A stretch of 64,000 nucleotides of DNA from CAWHOW01 sp963831005. GTDB lineage: Bacteria > Bacteroidota > Bacteroidia > Bacteroidales > CG2-30-32-10. The position numbers and the translations under genes were made by a program. The stretch spans positions 1 through 64,000 of the forward strand of contig CAWHOW010000025.1 in the NCBI GenBank assembly GCA_963831005.1. The letters are read 5' to 3'. Below are positions 54,080 to 62,389 of this stretch, piece after piece (positions within the stretch are counted from its first letter, which is position 1; each line of letters begins with the position of its first letter). The notes under the pieces are model-generated. The model saw nothing but the letters and a program-made list of their open reading frames with translations. It was not told the DNA's origin and ran no database searches.

Positions 54080-55063
54080 CTAAAAAACCGGACAATTTAT
54101 TGCCCTCATTTTCTTTTTCTTTGGCCGACATTCAAATTGAAAACCCATTGAAATTTCATGAGCTCCTCCAGAAACAGCACTTAATCTGGAAACAGTTACA
54201 TCATAACTATATCCCATTTTAAAGAAAAGTGTCTGAAAACCCAATAACGTAATAAAAGCATCTGGATTTTGAAAACTTTGCCTGAACCACAATCCGCTAA
54301 CAAGTGGATATCTGTTAAAATAAATTCCGTAGTTAATTTCTTCGGAATTCAACTGATCATTAATTAATATGTTTGGGGAAATAGTCGGATCTTCAATTCG
54401 CCTTCTTTTACCATGCTCGACAAGATCAATTATCCCTCCAGCATGAAGTGTATATTCAATAGGTAGCTTACCGGTACCTAAAAAAGCTTCATTTGGTTGA
54501 GTTAGATGATGTGCTGCAAAGCCAGCATAAAAACTTTCTCCATAAATTAAAAAACCTGCTGAAAAATCAGGACTTCCTTCAACCAGGTTTTGAGGCTGCT
54601 TTTCATTGGTATTATATACAAAGCCATCTTTGGGGCTTAACATATCATTAAAAGTAAGCTTGTTCCAATCTAATTTGTTCTGTAAGTATGATGCCTGAAG
54701 TGCCAAGTTTATAGATACATATCTGCTGACAGACATTTTATATGAATACATACCACTTATCACGGTAGTGTTAAGAGTACCCTGACCAGCATTATCAGCA
54801 TTGAACATTAAACCTATCCCTCCTGAAAGATAATCAATATGCTGATCATATGAAGCGCTATAGGAAACATATTGGCCTGGCAATGAAGGCCATTGGTTTC
54901 GGTAGTTCATAACTAACCTTGGGCAAATGGCATTTCCGGCAAATGCCGGATTCAAATAAATTGGGTTAGCATAATATTGGGAGAAATGCATATCCTGAGC
55001 ATAAGTATTGCATGCCATAAAAAATAGCATGAACTTAAAACTCAACAGGAAATTTCTCCTCAT
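54080..55063 (-). CDS. PorP/SprF-family outer-membrane protein (copy 1)
   Basis: 327 aa. Signal peptide MRRNFLLSFKFMLFFMACNTYAQ, then DMHFSQYYANPIYLNPAFAGNA, YVSYSASYDQHIDYLSGGIGLMF, GSPDFSAGFLIYGESFYAGFAAHHLTQPNEAF, NYGIYFNRYPLVSGLWFRQSF and the C-terminus MRAINCPVF shared with copy 2. Probably an integral outer-membrane barrel. It is the first gene of porP-porP-gldJ-murF on the minus strand; about 195 bp lies between the two copies, possibly with a separate promoter. Confidence 0.93.
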   Translation of the reverse strand: MRRNFLLSFKFMLFFMACNTYAQDMHFSQYYANPIYLNPAFAGNAICPRLVMNYRNQWPSLPGQYVSYSASYDQHIDYLSGGIGLMFNADNAGQGTLNTTVISGMYSYKMSVSRYVSINLALQASYLQNKLDWNKLTFNDMLSPKDGFVYNTNEKQPQNLVEGSPDFSAGFLIYGESFYAGFAAHHLTQPNEAFLGTGKLPIEYTLHAGGIIDLVEHGKRRRIEDPTISPNILINDQLNSEEINYGIYFNRYPLVSGLWFRQSFQNPDAFITLLGFQTLFFKMGYSYDVTVSRLSAVSGGAHEISMGFQFECRPKKKKMRAINCPVF

Positions 55064-55582
55064 GAATATAATTGTAAAAAAAATTACTTAAGAATGCTGT
55101 TTATCCTGCCTATTACAACGATGTAAATTTAATGAAAATGATTGATGGTTTTTGTTAACAGCATTTATATTTCGGGAAATGATTTGTCCTTTTTAATATA
55201 TTATCTTTTATAAATATGGTATGCTATTTTTTTTTGATGGATGGAAAGCCTTATAAAACAAGTAAATCAAGATGTTGAGTGATTTTATCTGTTTTTTTTA
55301 TTTGAATGAAATAATAATTTTACTGTTTAACGATTAAGAATTGCAAAGTTAAGCGAAAATACGTGTTTCCCTAAGTAGAATTACTAATTGGATTCTTTGA
55401 CTGAGTTTTACAAATAAAAAGACCTATGGAAATTTTCATCGGTCTTTTTTATAAAATATTAAAATTAAGTCTCAGTTTATTTCACCTATTCCCTTCCTAT
55501 TACTAATAATATAATTGGGAAAATTAATAGTGAAATTTATAAATATAGCTGTTTATTAAAAAAACTTCATGCTACAAATTCT
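55064..55582. other. Intergenic region with a terminator
   Basis: No gene. AAAAAGACC (55416-55424) and GGTCTTTTT (55441-55449) form a terminator hairpin, serving the leftward gene that ends at 55583. The rest is AT-rich and shows nothing else. Confidence 0.6.
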
Positions 55583-57193
55583 TTAGTTTTTTACCAGTTT
55601 TATACTGTTAGAATAATTATCACCTGTAAATTTTATTGAATAAATTCCGGATGATAAGTCTTTTGTTGAAAGCTGAATATTATTCTTATTATTTACTTCC
55701 TTTGATAATACTATATTCCCCAACATGTCTATTATTTCTATTTCTTTTATGTTATCAGAAGTTACCGGCAATTCAATATTTATAATATCTGGCGTAGGAT
55801 TAGGATATACTTTGGGTTCGGATTTTGCATTGATGGGAAATGTAATTAAACTGGATGTCAATCCTCTGCCTGCTTTGCCTTTTTGAACAACAGGACGGCA
55901 AATCCCATCATTGTATTTAATTGTTCTGATAATAATGTAACAGCTATTTACTGACAAATTAGTTGCAACAAAAGTTGATGTTGTAGCGGTATCTAATACA
56001 GGGCCTGTTGTAGTAGTATCGGTTCCTGTGCAATTGGCTGCTTTAAATATTTCCCAATATTCAGTGGCTCCTGCAGGTAAAGGGAATATTGTAGGGTTGC
56101 AGGTAATTGTCATAATACTTCCTGAGCTTGAAGTATCTATTGTAAACCCGGTATAGTTAGCTAAATCGGCATGAACAGGAATGTCTCTGGTCAGAGTATC
56201 GATTGTGCAATTACATTGCCACCAAACAGAGATTGGCACTAATCCTATATTTGTTCCCCAGTTGGTTACATTGATGCAGGTACCTGAATCTATAACATTA
56301 TATGTTATTCCGGATGGAACAATCCAGTTAAAGGCTACGCCTGATTGCACGCTGCTGTTTACACAATAGGTTGCTTGAGTTGTTTGTGAGCATATTTGGA
56401 TTTCCTCAGTACCATTTATATCAGTTGCATTACAGCAAGGTGAAATATCTGTATTTGTTACACTTAAATTTGTAACCCATCCATTGCCGTCCCTGGCGTC
56501 GCCTGCCTGGCAGTCGCTCCCGGTTTGAACATAGCCTAAATCAGGAAGAGATGCAGGAATGGGGAAACAACAGCTTTGCACTAACACAGGTGTACCTGTT
56601 GTAATATCGTACACACTGAATGTTCCCTCGGTTTTAGAAAGTCTTTTTAAAATAATTCTGTATGGAGTATTTAAATTAATATTAACCTGGCAAGATGCTG
56701 TTGTTGCGGTCCCACTTTTTATCCAAACTTCAACCCATCTTGGGCTGGTAACATTAATTGTATTATTACAAACTACTCCAATTGCATCCTGATTTGTTAA
56801 TACCTGGCTTGGCGTAACCTGAATTGCCTGTGTGCCTGCAGTAAATACAATTGGAAAAACTGCAACTCCGTTTCCTGATAACGAAGTTAACTCATAATCA
56901 AATTGAGCTGTCCATGTATTACTTAGATAAAATCCCAGAGGACGATACACCCTGCAATCGCTTCCTGCCTGGCCATTCATTTGATAAAAAGCGCATTTGC
57001 CCGGATAAGAGGTACCGTTAATTACAAGACTGTTTCCACTGGCGCTGGTACAACTATTTCCGGTAGTGCTTGCAGGAACAAATGTCCAAAGTGAAGGATT
57101 AGTATAGTTATCCGTCAGTGTTTGAGCGAATGTGCATTTTGCCGATAATGATACTAAAAGGCAAACAATTGCTGAAGTAAAAAGTTTTTTCAT
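55583..57193 (-). CDS. Large secreted protein with T9SS sorting domain
   Basis: 536 aa from ATG 57193; the frame is open 16 codons further, but MKKLFTSAIVCLLVSLSAKC starts the signal peptide. The N-terminal part (about 25-235) looks like a lectin-type beta-sandwich (PSLWTFVPASTTGNSC, LGFYLSNTWTAQFDYELTS, PYRIILKRLSKTEGTFSVYDI). A central region is rich in Cys, Thr and Asn (CNATDINGTEEIQICSQTTQATYCVN, VWWQCNCTIDTLTRDI). It ends in a type A T9SS sorting domain (VYPNPTPDIINIELPV ... KDLSSGIYSIKFTGDNYSNSIKLVKN). Function unknown; probably surface adhesion or glycan binding. Confidence 0.87.
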   Translation of the reverse strand: MKKLFTSAIVCLLVSLSAKCTFAQTLTDNYTNPSLWTFVPASTTGNSCTSASGNSLVINGTSYPGKCAFYQMNGQAGSDCRVYRPLGFYLSNTWTAQFDYELTSLSGNGVAVFPIVFTAGTQAIQVTPSQVLTNQDAIGVVCNNTINVTSPRWVEVWIKSGTATTASCQVNINLNTPYRIILKRLSKTEGTFSVYDITTGTPVLVQSCCFPIPASLPDLGYVQTGSDCQAGDARDGNGWVTNLSVTNTDISPCCNATDINGTEEIQICSQTTQATYCVNSSVQSGVAFNWIVPSGITYNVIDSGTCINVTNWGTNIGLVPISVWWQCNCTIDTLTRDIPVHADLANYTGFTIDTSSSGSIMTITCNPTIFPLPAGATEYWEIFKAANCTGTDTTTTGPVLDTATTSTFVATNLSVNSCYIIIRTIKYNDGICRPVVQKGKAGRGLTSSLITFPINAKSEPKVYPNPTPDIINIELPVTSDNIKEIEIIDMLGNIVLSKEVNNKNNIQLSTKDLSSGIYSIKFTGDNYSNSIKLVKN

Positions 57194-57241
57194 AATACTG
57201 ATTTTTAAGTGAAACATTTTTTTGGGATAATAACATGTCAA

Positions 57242-57700
57242 TAGATTATTAACTGATGTTACGCAAAAAAGTATTTTCCCATTTTTAGATTACTCATTCC
57301 TCCGCCGGCTGGCGGAGAGGAATCTAAATTAAAGATAACATCAAATCATTCGTGCGTAACATGAGTTATTAAATATTAATAGCGCCAAAGATAATTTATT
57401 AAATCAAATTTGTCAAGAGCCATTTTACAAATGGTATGCTTTGACACATAAGTGGTAGCTTTGGGTTTATATCTGGTAAATAATTTAATCCAATTCATCA
57501 AGTTCACAGTTAAAGCTCAAAGCACCGGAAATAAAGCTGCGCTTGCGTTGCAGAATATCACACAGTGAGAAAAGGGGAGGTGCCCAAACATGGTTATACC
57601 CGGCTAATGTATTTATTTTTACAAAGTAAACAAATAGAAACACTATCGCGAAACCCTTGTCATAAGCCCGATTGGTTAATAGCCGGGCTTTTTTATTGAT
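57242..57700. other. Intergenic region with palindrome, promoter match and terminator
   Basis: TCCGCCggctGGCGGA lies at about 57299-57314, a relative of that at 13556. TAGCTTTG (57456-57463) is an exact plus-strand -7 match, and AAGCCCG (57664-57670) with CGGGCTT (57684-57690) plus a T-run forms a terminator. A transcript of about 220 nt is possible, with no convincing frame on the plus strand. Confidence 0.45.
57664..57695 (+). terminator. Orphan Rho-independent terminator
   Basis: AAGCCCG / CGGGCTT with a 13-nt loop, followed by six Ts, and no plus-strand gene upstream within 3 kb. It implies an unannotated transcript, perhaps from the -7 match at 57456. Confidence 0.6.
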
Positions 57701-58100
57701 AATATGTAATATTATAGTAATAATAGTTGCTATTCTAACTATAATTATAACAATTATTGTAATAATTGTTGCTGTACTAACTATAATTGTAACAATTATT
57801 CTTATCAATACTTCGGTAAATTTTTAAAGTATGGGACTAAAGTCCCCAATATTAGCGGGATTTATCAGTAACCCCAGACTTAAGTCTGGGGTTATGCAAA
57901 CGGCCTTTAAATATGGGGCTTTAGCCCTGAAAAGTATCATCTTATTAAAAAAATTACCGAACTATTGCTTATAATAGTTTACTATAATACTTAGAATGAT
58001 TACCATTCTATTTGGAAAGACTATCTTTCTGCTTGGAATTACTGTCTTTCCAGAAATAATTACAGTCTTTTCACTTGAAAAGTATATATTTCTAAGTTTG
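57701..58100. repeat. 21-bp repeat array E (about 11 units), split by the mobile element
   Basis: Units 57701-57805 (five exact 21-mers) include AATATgtaATATTatagtaat, AATAGttgCTATTctaactat and AATTGtaaCAATTattcttat. After the element and a 5-bp duplicate CTTAT, units resume at 57973 (aatagtttactataatactt...), 57994 GAATGattacCATTCtattt, 58015 GAAAGactatCTTTCtgctt, 58036, 58057 and 58078 (23 bp). Most have an inverted-repeat core whose arms co-vary. The minus-strand frame 57485-57808 through it is probably spurious. Confidence 0.9.
57806..57967 (-). mobile_element. 162-bp MITE-like palindromic element, copy 2, inside array E
   Basis: Reverse complement of the 13758-13919 copy with one base difference by eye. 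It is flanked by CTTAT on both sides (57801-57805 and 57968-57972), a 5-bp target duplication. Removing it and one CTTAT leaves two adjacent exact 21-bp units, which proves insertion into the array after the array existed. Confidence 0.85.
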
Positions 58101-58402
58101 GAAAGATGCTTTTGCAATTAAAATATATGCTTCTTATAAATTTACAGATGGCAGATTTTAGCACATGGATGGTATGTGTGTGTAAATATTTGGTAAAATA
58201 TTCCTTTTCAAAACTTTAAAACATCACAAACAAAAAACATTTCATGCAATATTATTTTTATTTCGCGAAAAAATGCCCAAAACCGAGTTTTAAAGAGATT
58301 TTTTTGTAATTTTACAATAAAGTTTAGGTTATATACAATAATACTGAAATTATCACGTTAGTTGCTTGAATTCATAAGTGATTTTGAACAGAAATTGTTG
58401 AA
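58101..58402. other. Upstream region of porU
   Basis: About 300 AT-rich bp with no gene. A TAATTTTA near 58309 is a one-mismatch -7 box. Nothing else is seen. Confidence 0.35.
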
Positions 58403-61400
58403 ATGAAACAAAAAATCATTAAAGCTTTAGTCGCTATATTCCTGATTATTACAGGTGTTTCGGGCTGGCAGTCATTGTTTGCTCAGCAAAAACCTGTCAA
58501 GCATGACGAAACGCACATAAACGCAAAACCCGAAACCCCTCATGTGGAAAATGTGGTGAAGAAAGGTGATGAGCGAAGCATAAAATGGCTGGGAGTAAAG
58601 AAATTTAATATAAACGGCGTAAGTCCTGTGGAATATCTTACCTTCGAAGGAGCCAGTCTTAAACAGAACATCCCGTATTATTACGAAAAAATAAAAATAG
58701 ATAATAATTATTCCTACTCCGCCGTAATTACGAATCAGCAGTTCAAAGAATGCACTTCAGCGGAAGCTGCCGTTATTAATTCGAAGAACATTTCAAATGA
58801 AATTACTGTTCAGTCGAGGATTGCCGGTGAAAAACGAATACCTTATTTATGTATTTCATTTGTTCCTTTAAGAATTAATAAAGCCACAGGCAAGATAGAA
58901 AAACTGGAAAGTTTTAAAATTGAATTGGTGAAGGAGGCAAAAAAGACCTCGATGGCTAAAAAAAGAAGTTACGCTGCAAACTCGGTGCTTGCGAATGGCA
59001 ACTGGTATAAGATAGCCGTAACAGATAACGGAGTATATAAACTTACTTATACCGACCTTCAGAACTTAGGCATGAATGCTGCAACATTGAATGCACAGGA
59101 TATCAGGATTTATGGAAACGGTGGAGGCATACTGCCCGAGGCAAACAGCGGGTTCCGCTACGACGACCTTGTTGAAAACCCTATTTATGTTAGTAGCAGC
59201 GGCAGTACTTTCGGCACTAACGATTATATTCTTTTTTATGGTCAGTCGCCTACCACCTGGAATTACAATACTACGGATAATAGGTTTCATCACCAGACAA
59301 ATTATTACAGCAATACAACTTGTTATTTTATCACTGATGGTGCTCAGTTTAGTCCGGCTCCCGGTAAAAGGATTGCACTTCAGAATTCTGTTACTGCTAC
59401 TGCAAATAAAATGGTAACAAAATTCAACGATTATTTATTTCATGAAAGAGATTCCGTTAATCTTATGATGTCGGGAAAAACATGGTATGGTGAATATTTC
59501 GATATTCAAACTTCCTATTCTTTTCCTTTCTCATTTCCCAATATTGATCCCTCTACACCTGTGTATATAAAAACGGATATTGCCGGAAGATATACATCCC
59601 TCAATCAATATAGTGTAAGCGAGAACGGGATTCCGTTATATACAACTTCAATAAGCGGTGTACCTCCATCCGAATATCTTCAGGCTGGTTATTCAGTGGA
59701 AGGCACAGCAACATTCCCGGCTTCTTCAAGTATTTCTATAAGTGTTAGTAAAACAACCGCCAATGCAGTTGGCTGGCTGAATTATATAGAATTAAATGCA
59801 ACACGTATGCTCACATTTACTGGTGCACAGATCCAGTTCCGGAATATTTCCTGTGTTGGGCCCGGCAATATTTCACGATATGCAATATCCAACATTTCTT
59901 CTAATTGCATAATATGGGATGTTACTAATCCAGTAAATGTCAAGCAGCAGCAATACAGCGTTAACGGTGACAGCGCCATATTTAAGCTTCCTACAGATTC
60001 CCTGAGGCAATTTATTGCTTTTGACGGTAGCTCTTTTTTATCTCCAATTTTATTAGGGAAGATTGCAACCCAAAACCTACATGCACTGGGACCAGCAAAT
60101 TTTATTATAATTACATATCCGGGTTTTGTAAGCGAAGCAAACACCATTGCTGCTATACATAGTGCAAAAGATAATTTATCATCAGTAATTGTAACTCCCG
60201 ACCAGATTTATAATGAATTTTCTTCAGGCAACCAGGATATATCAGCCATTAGGGATTTTGTGAAAATGTTTTACGACAAATACACTGCTCCCGGGCAGGC
60301 ACCCGAATACCTTTTGCTTTTTGGCGCTGCTTCTTATGATTACAAAAACAGGCTGCCTAATAATACTAATTATGTTCCTACATACGAATATACTGACGGA
60401 ACAAATCTGGATGAAACCATTTCTTATTGCTCAGATGATTTTTTTGGATTTCTTGATTCAACTGAAGGACCAACTGGCTTGTTAGATATAGGAATAGGGC
60501 GCTTTCCTGTTAGTTTAGCAGGTGATGCAAATATTATGGTGAACAAGGTGAACCAGTATCTTCAATTGAATATCCCGAATATCAATCCCAACAGTTGTAC
60601 TAATTTCTCATCAACAGTTTCCGGCGACTGGAGAAATACTGTTTGTTTAGTGACCGGAGCTGATGAAGAAGGTTTTTTTTCTGATGCCGAAGGATTTGCA
60701 AATTTGCTGGATTCTACTTATAAAAATTATAATATTGATAAGATATACAGCAATGCTTATGAAGTGGAGACCGGAGCCGGAGGGCAACGCTTTCCGGAAG
60801 TGGAGGATGCCATAAACAGGCAGGTTGAAAAGGGCGCTATGATAGTAAACTATATTGGTCATGGCGGACAATTGGGTTGGGCACTAGAAAGAATACTACA
60901 AATTCCAGATATTCAAAGCTGGACTAATATACTCAACATGCCTTTGTTCCTCACAGCCACATGCCAGTTCAGCGTTTACGATAACCCTGCACAATTAGCA
61001 GCCGGAGAAATGGTTTTGTTAAGCCCTAATGGTGGTGGCATTGCGCTGTTAACTTCTTCGCGTGTTACCGATGAATTTACTAATAGAAGCTTATGTAGTA
61101 ATTTTTATTATTATGCTTTTGAAAAAACAGGTGGCAATTATCCTACTTTTGGAGAACTTAACATGCAGGCAAAAAATGCTGGATCTGGTGCAGAGCCCTA
61201 TATGAATTATGTTTTGTTGGGCGATCCTGCATTAAAGCTTTCCTATCCGGTGAATAATATAATTACTACAAGTATTAATGGTCATCCGGCAAATACTAGT
61301 TGCGATACATTAAAAGCTTATGAGAAGGTCACAGTTTCTGGAATGCTAAAGGATCCGAGTGGAGTTTCGCTTACCGGTTTTAATGGAATAATATATCCTA

Positions 61401-62338
61401 CCGTATATGATAAGCCTAAATTGAATACCACTCTTGCAAATGATCCAGGCGGTTATGTGGATAATTTTTATTTCCGAAATAGTATATTATATAAAGGAAA
61501 AGCTAGTGTAACTAATGGAAATTTTTCATTTACATTCATTGTTCCCAAAGATATTGCCTATAATTATGGATTGGGCAAGATAAGTTATTACGCCTCAAAC
61601 AGCACTACAAATGCCAGCGGATATTATGAAAATAATAACTTTATTATTGGCGGTACAAAGACAAACATTACTAAGGATAATCAGGGTCCTACTGTTAAAA
61701 TGTATCTGAATGATTCCACTTTTGCTTATGGCGGACTAACAAATCAAAACCCTATTTTAATCGCAACCATTTTTGATTCAATAGGGGTAAACACTGTCGG
61801 AAACGGGATAGGCCACAATTTAGAAGCTATACTGGATAACAATACTCAGAACCCGATTGTTTTAAATGATTATTATGAAGCAAACCTTAACAGCTATCAA
61901 AGGGGAAAAATAATGTATCCTTTTAACAATTTATCAAATGGATCCCATACATTACTGTTAAAGGTCTGGGATAGCTATGATAATTTAACTGAAGTTTCTA
62001 CTGAATTTGTTGTCTCACAGTCTAATCAACTGGCATTAAACCATGTTTTGAATTATCCTGATCCTTTTACTACTCATACTTCATTCTTATTCGAGCATAA
62101 CCAGCCTTGTTGCACTCTGGAAGTGGGTATTCAAATATATACTATTACAGGAAAACTATTAAAAACAATAAACAGGACAGTTCAAGTCATAGGTTATCGG
62201 GCTGAACCAATTGATTGGGATGGCCGTGATGAATTTGGGGATCCTATCGGCCGTGGTGTTTATATATACAAGCTTAAGGTGAAAAATGAAGAAGGCTCGA
62301 CAGCTGAAAAAACAGAGAAACTTGTTATTTTACACTAA
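58403..62338 (+). CDS. porU: T9SS sortase PorU (C25 cysteine peptidase)
   Basis: 1311 aa. The signal peptide (MKQKIIKALVAIFLIITGVSG...) is followed by an N-terminal domain, then VLANGNWYKIAVTDNGVYKLTYTDLQNLG (about 193-221), a segment common to PorU proteins. The C25 catalytic domain has the His in YIGHGGQLGWALE (near 825) and the Cys in PLFLTATCQFSVYDNPAQLAAGE (near 858). ALLTSSRVTDEFTNRSL and LLGDPALKLSYP complete it. The C-terminal NYPDPFTTHTSFLFEH ... GRGVYIYKLKVKNEEG is the retained T9SS-type domain. PorU cleaves sorting domains and attaches cargo to A-LPS at the cell surface. porV is not adjacent. Confidence 0.93.
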   Translation: MKQKIIKALVAIFLIITGVSGWQSLFAQQKPVKHDETHINAKPETPHVENVVKKGDERSIKWLGVKKFNINGVSPVEYLTFEGASLKQNIPYYYEKIKIDNNYSYSAVITNQQFKECTSAEAAVINSKNISNEITVQSRIAGEKRIPYLCISFVPLRINKATGKIEKLESFKIELVKEAKKTSMAKKRSYAANSVLANGNWYKIAVTDNGVYKLTYTDLQNLGMNAATLNAQDIRIYGNGGGILPEANSGFRYDDLVENPIYVSSSGSTFGTNDYILFYGQSPTTWNYNTTDNRFHHQTNYYSNTTCYFITDGAQFSPAPGKRIALQNSVTATANKMVTKFNDYLFHERDSVNLMMSGKTWYGEYFDIQTSYSFPFSFPNIDPSTPVYIKTDIAGRYTSLNQYSVSENGIPLYTTSISGVPPSEYLQAGYSVEGTATFPASSSISISVSKTTANAVGWLNYIELNATRMLTFTGAQIQFRNISCVGPGNISRYAISNISSNCIIWDVTNPVNVKQQQYSVNGDSAIFKLPTDSLRQFIAFDGSSFLSPILLGKIATQNLHALGPANFIIITYPGFVSEANTIAAIHSAKDNLSSVIVTPDQIYNEFSSGNQDISAIRDFVKMFYDKYTAPGQAPEYLLLFGAASYDYKNRLPNNTNYVPTYEYTDGTNLDETISYCSDDFFGFLDSTEGPTGLLDIGIGRFPVSLAGDANIMVNKVNQYLQLNIPNINPNSCTNFSSTVSGDWRNTVCLVTGADEEGFFSDAEGFANLLDSTYKNYNIDKIYSNAYEVETGAGGQRFPEVEDAINRQVEKGAMIVNYIGHGGQLGWALERILQIPDIQSWTNILNMPLFLTATCQFSVYDNPAQLAAGEMVLLSPNGGGIALLTSSRVTDEFTNRSLCSNFYYYAFEKTGGNYPTFGELNMQAKNAGSGAEPYMNYVLLGDPALKLSYPVNNIITTSINGHPANTSCDTLKAYEKVTVSGMLKDPSGVSLTGFNGIIYPTVYDKPKLNTTLANDPGGYVDNFYFRNSILYKGKASVTNGNFSFTFIVPKDIAYNYGLGKISYYASNSTTNASGYYENNNFIIGGTKTNITKDNQGPTVKMYLNDSTFAYGGLTNQNPILIATIFDSIGVNTVGNGIGHNLEAILDNNTQNPIVLNDYYEANLNSYQRGKIMYPFNNLSNGSHTLLLKVWDSYDNLTEVSTEFVVSQSNQLALNHVLNYPDPFTTHTSFLFEHNQPCCTLEVGIQIYTITGKLLKTINRTVQVIGYRAEPIDWDGRDEFGDPIGRGVYIYKLKVKNEEGSTAEKTEKLVILH

Positions 62339-62365
62339 AAGATTCCTGCCGTTACTCATTTTGAT

Positions 62366-62373
62366 TAACTTTG
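62366..62373 (+). promoter_or_regulatory. -7 element before the second porU-like gene
   Basis: TAACTTTG is an exact TAnnTTTG match, 16 nt before the ATG at 62390. The two porU-like genes are thus probably transcribed from separate promoters, despite the 51-nt gap. Confidence 0.5.
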
Positions 62374-62389
62374 TAAAATATTCTTTTCA

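Noticed and set aside
57485..57808. 107-codon leftward frame rich in Ile and Val
   Set aside because: Its first part is translated array E, it starts at the edge of the mobile element, and the rest crosses a terminator and a probable plus-strand unit.
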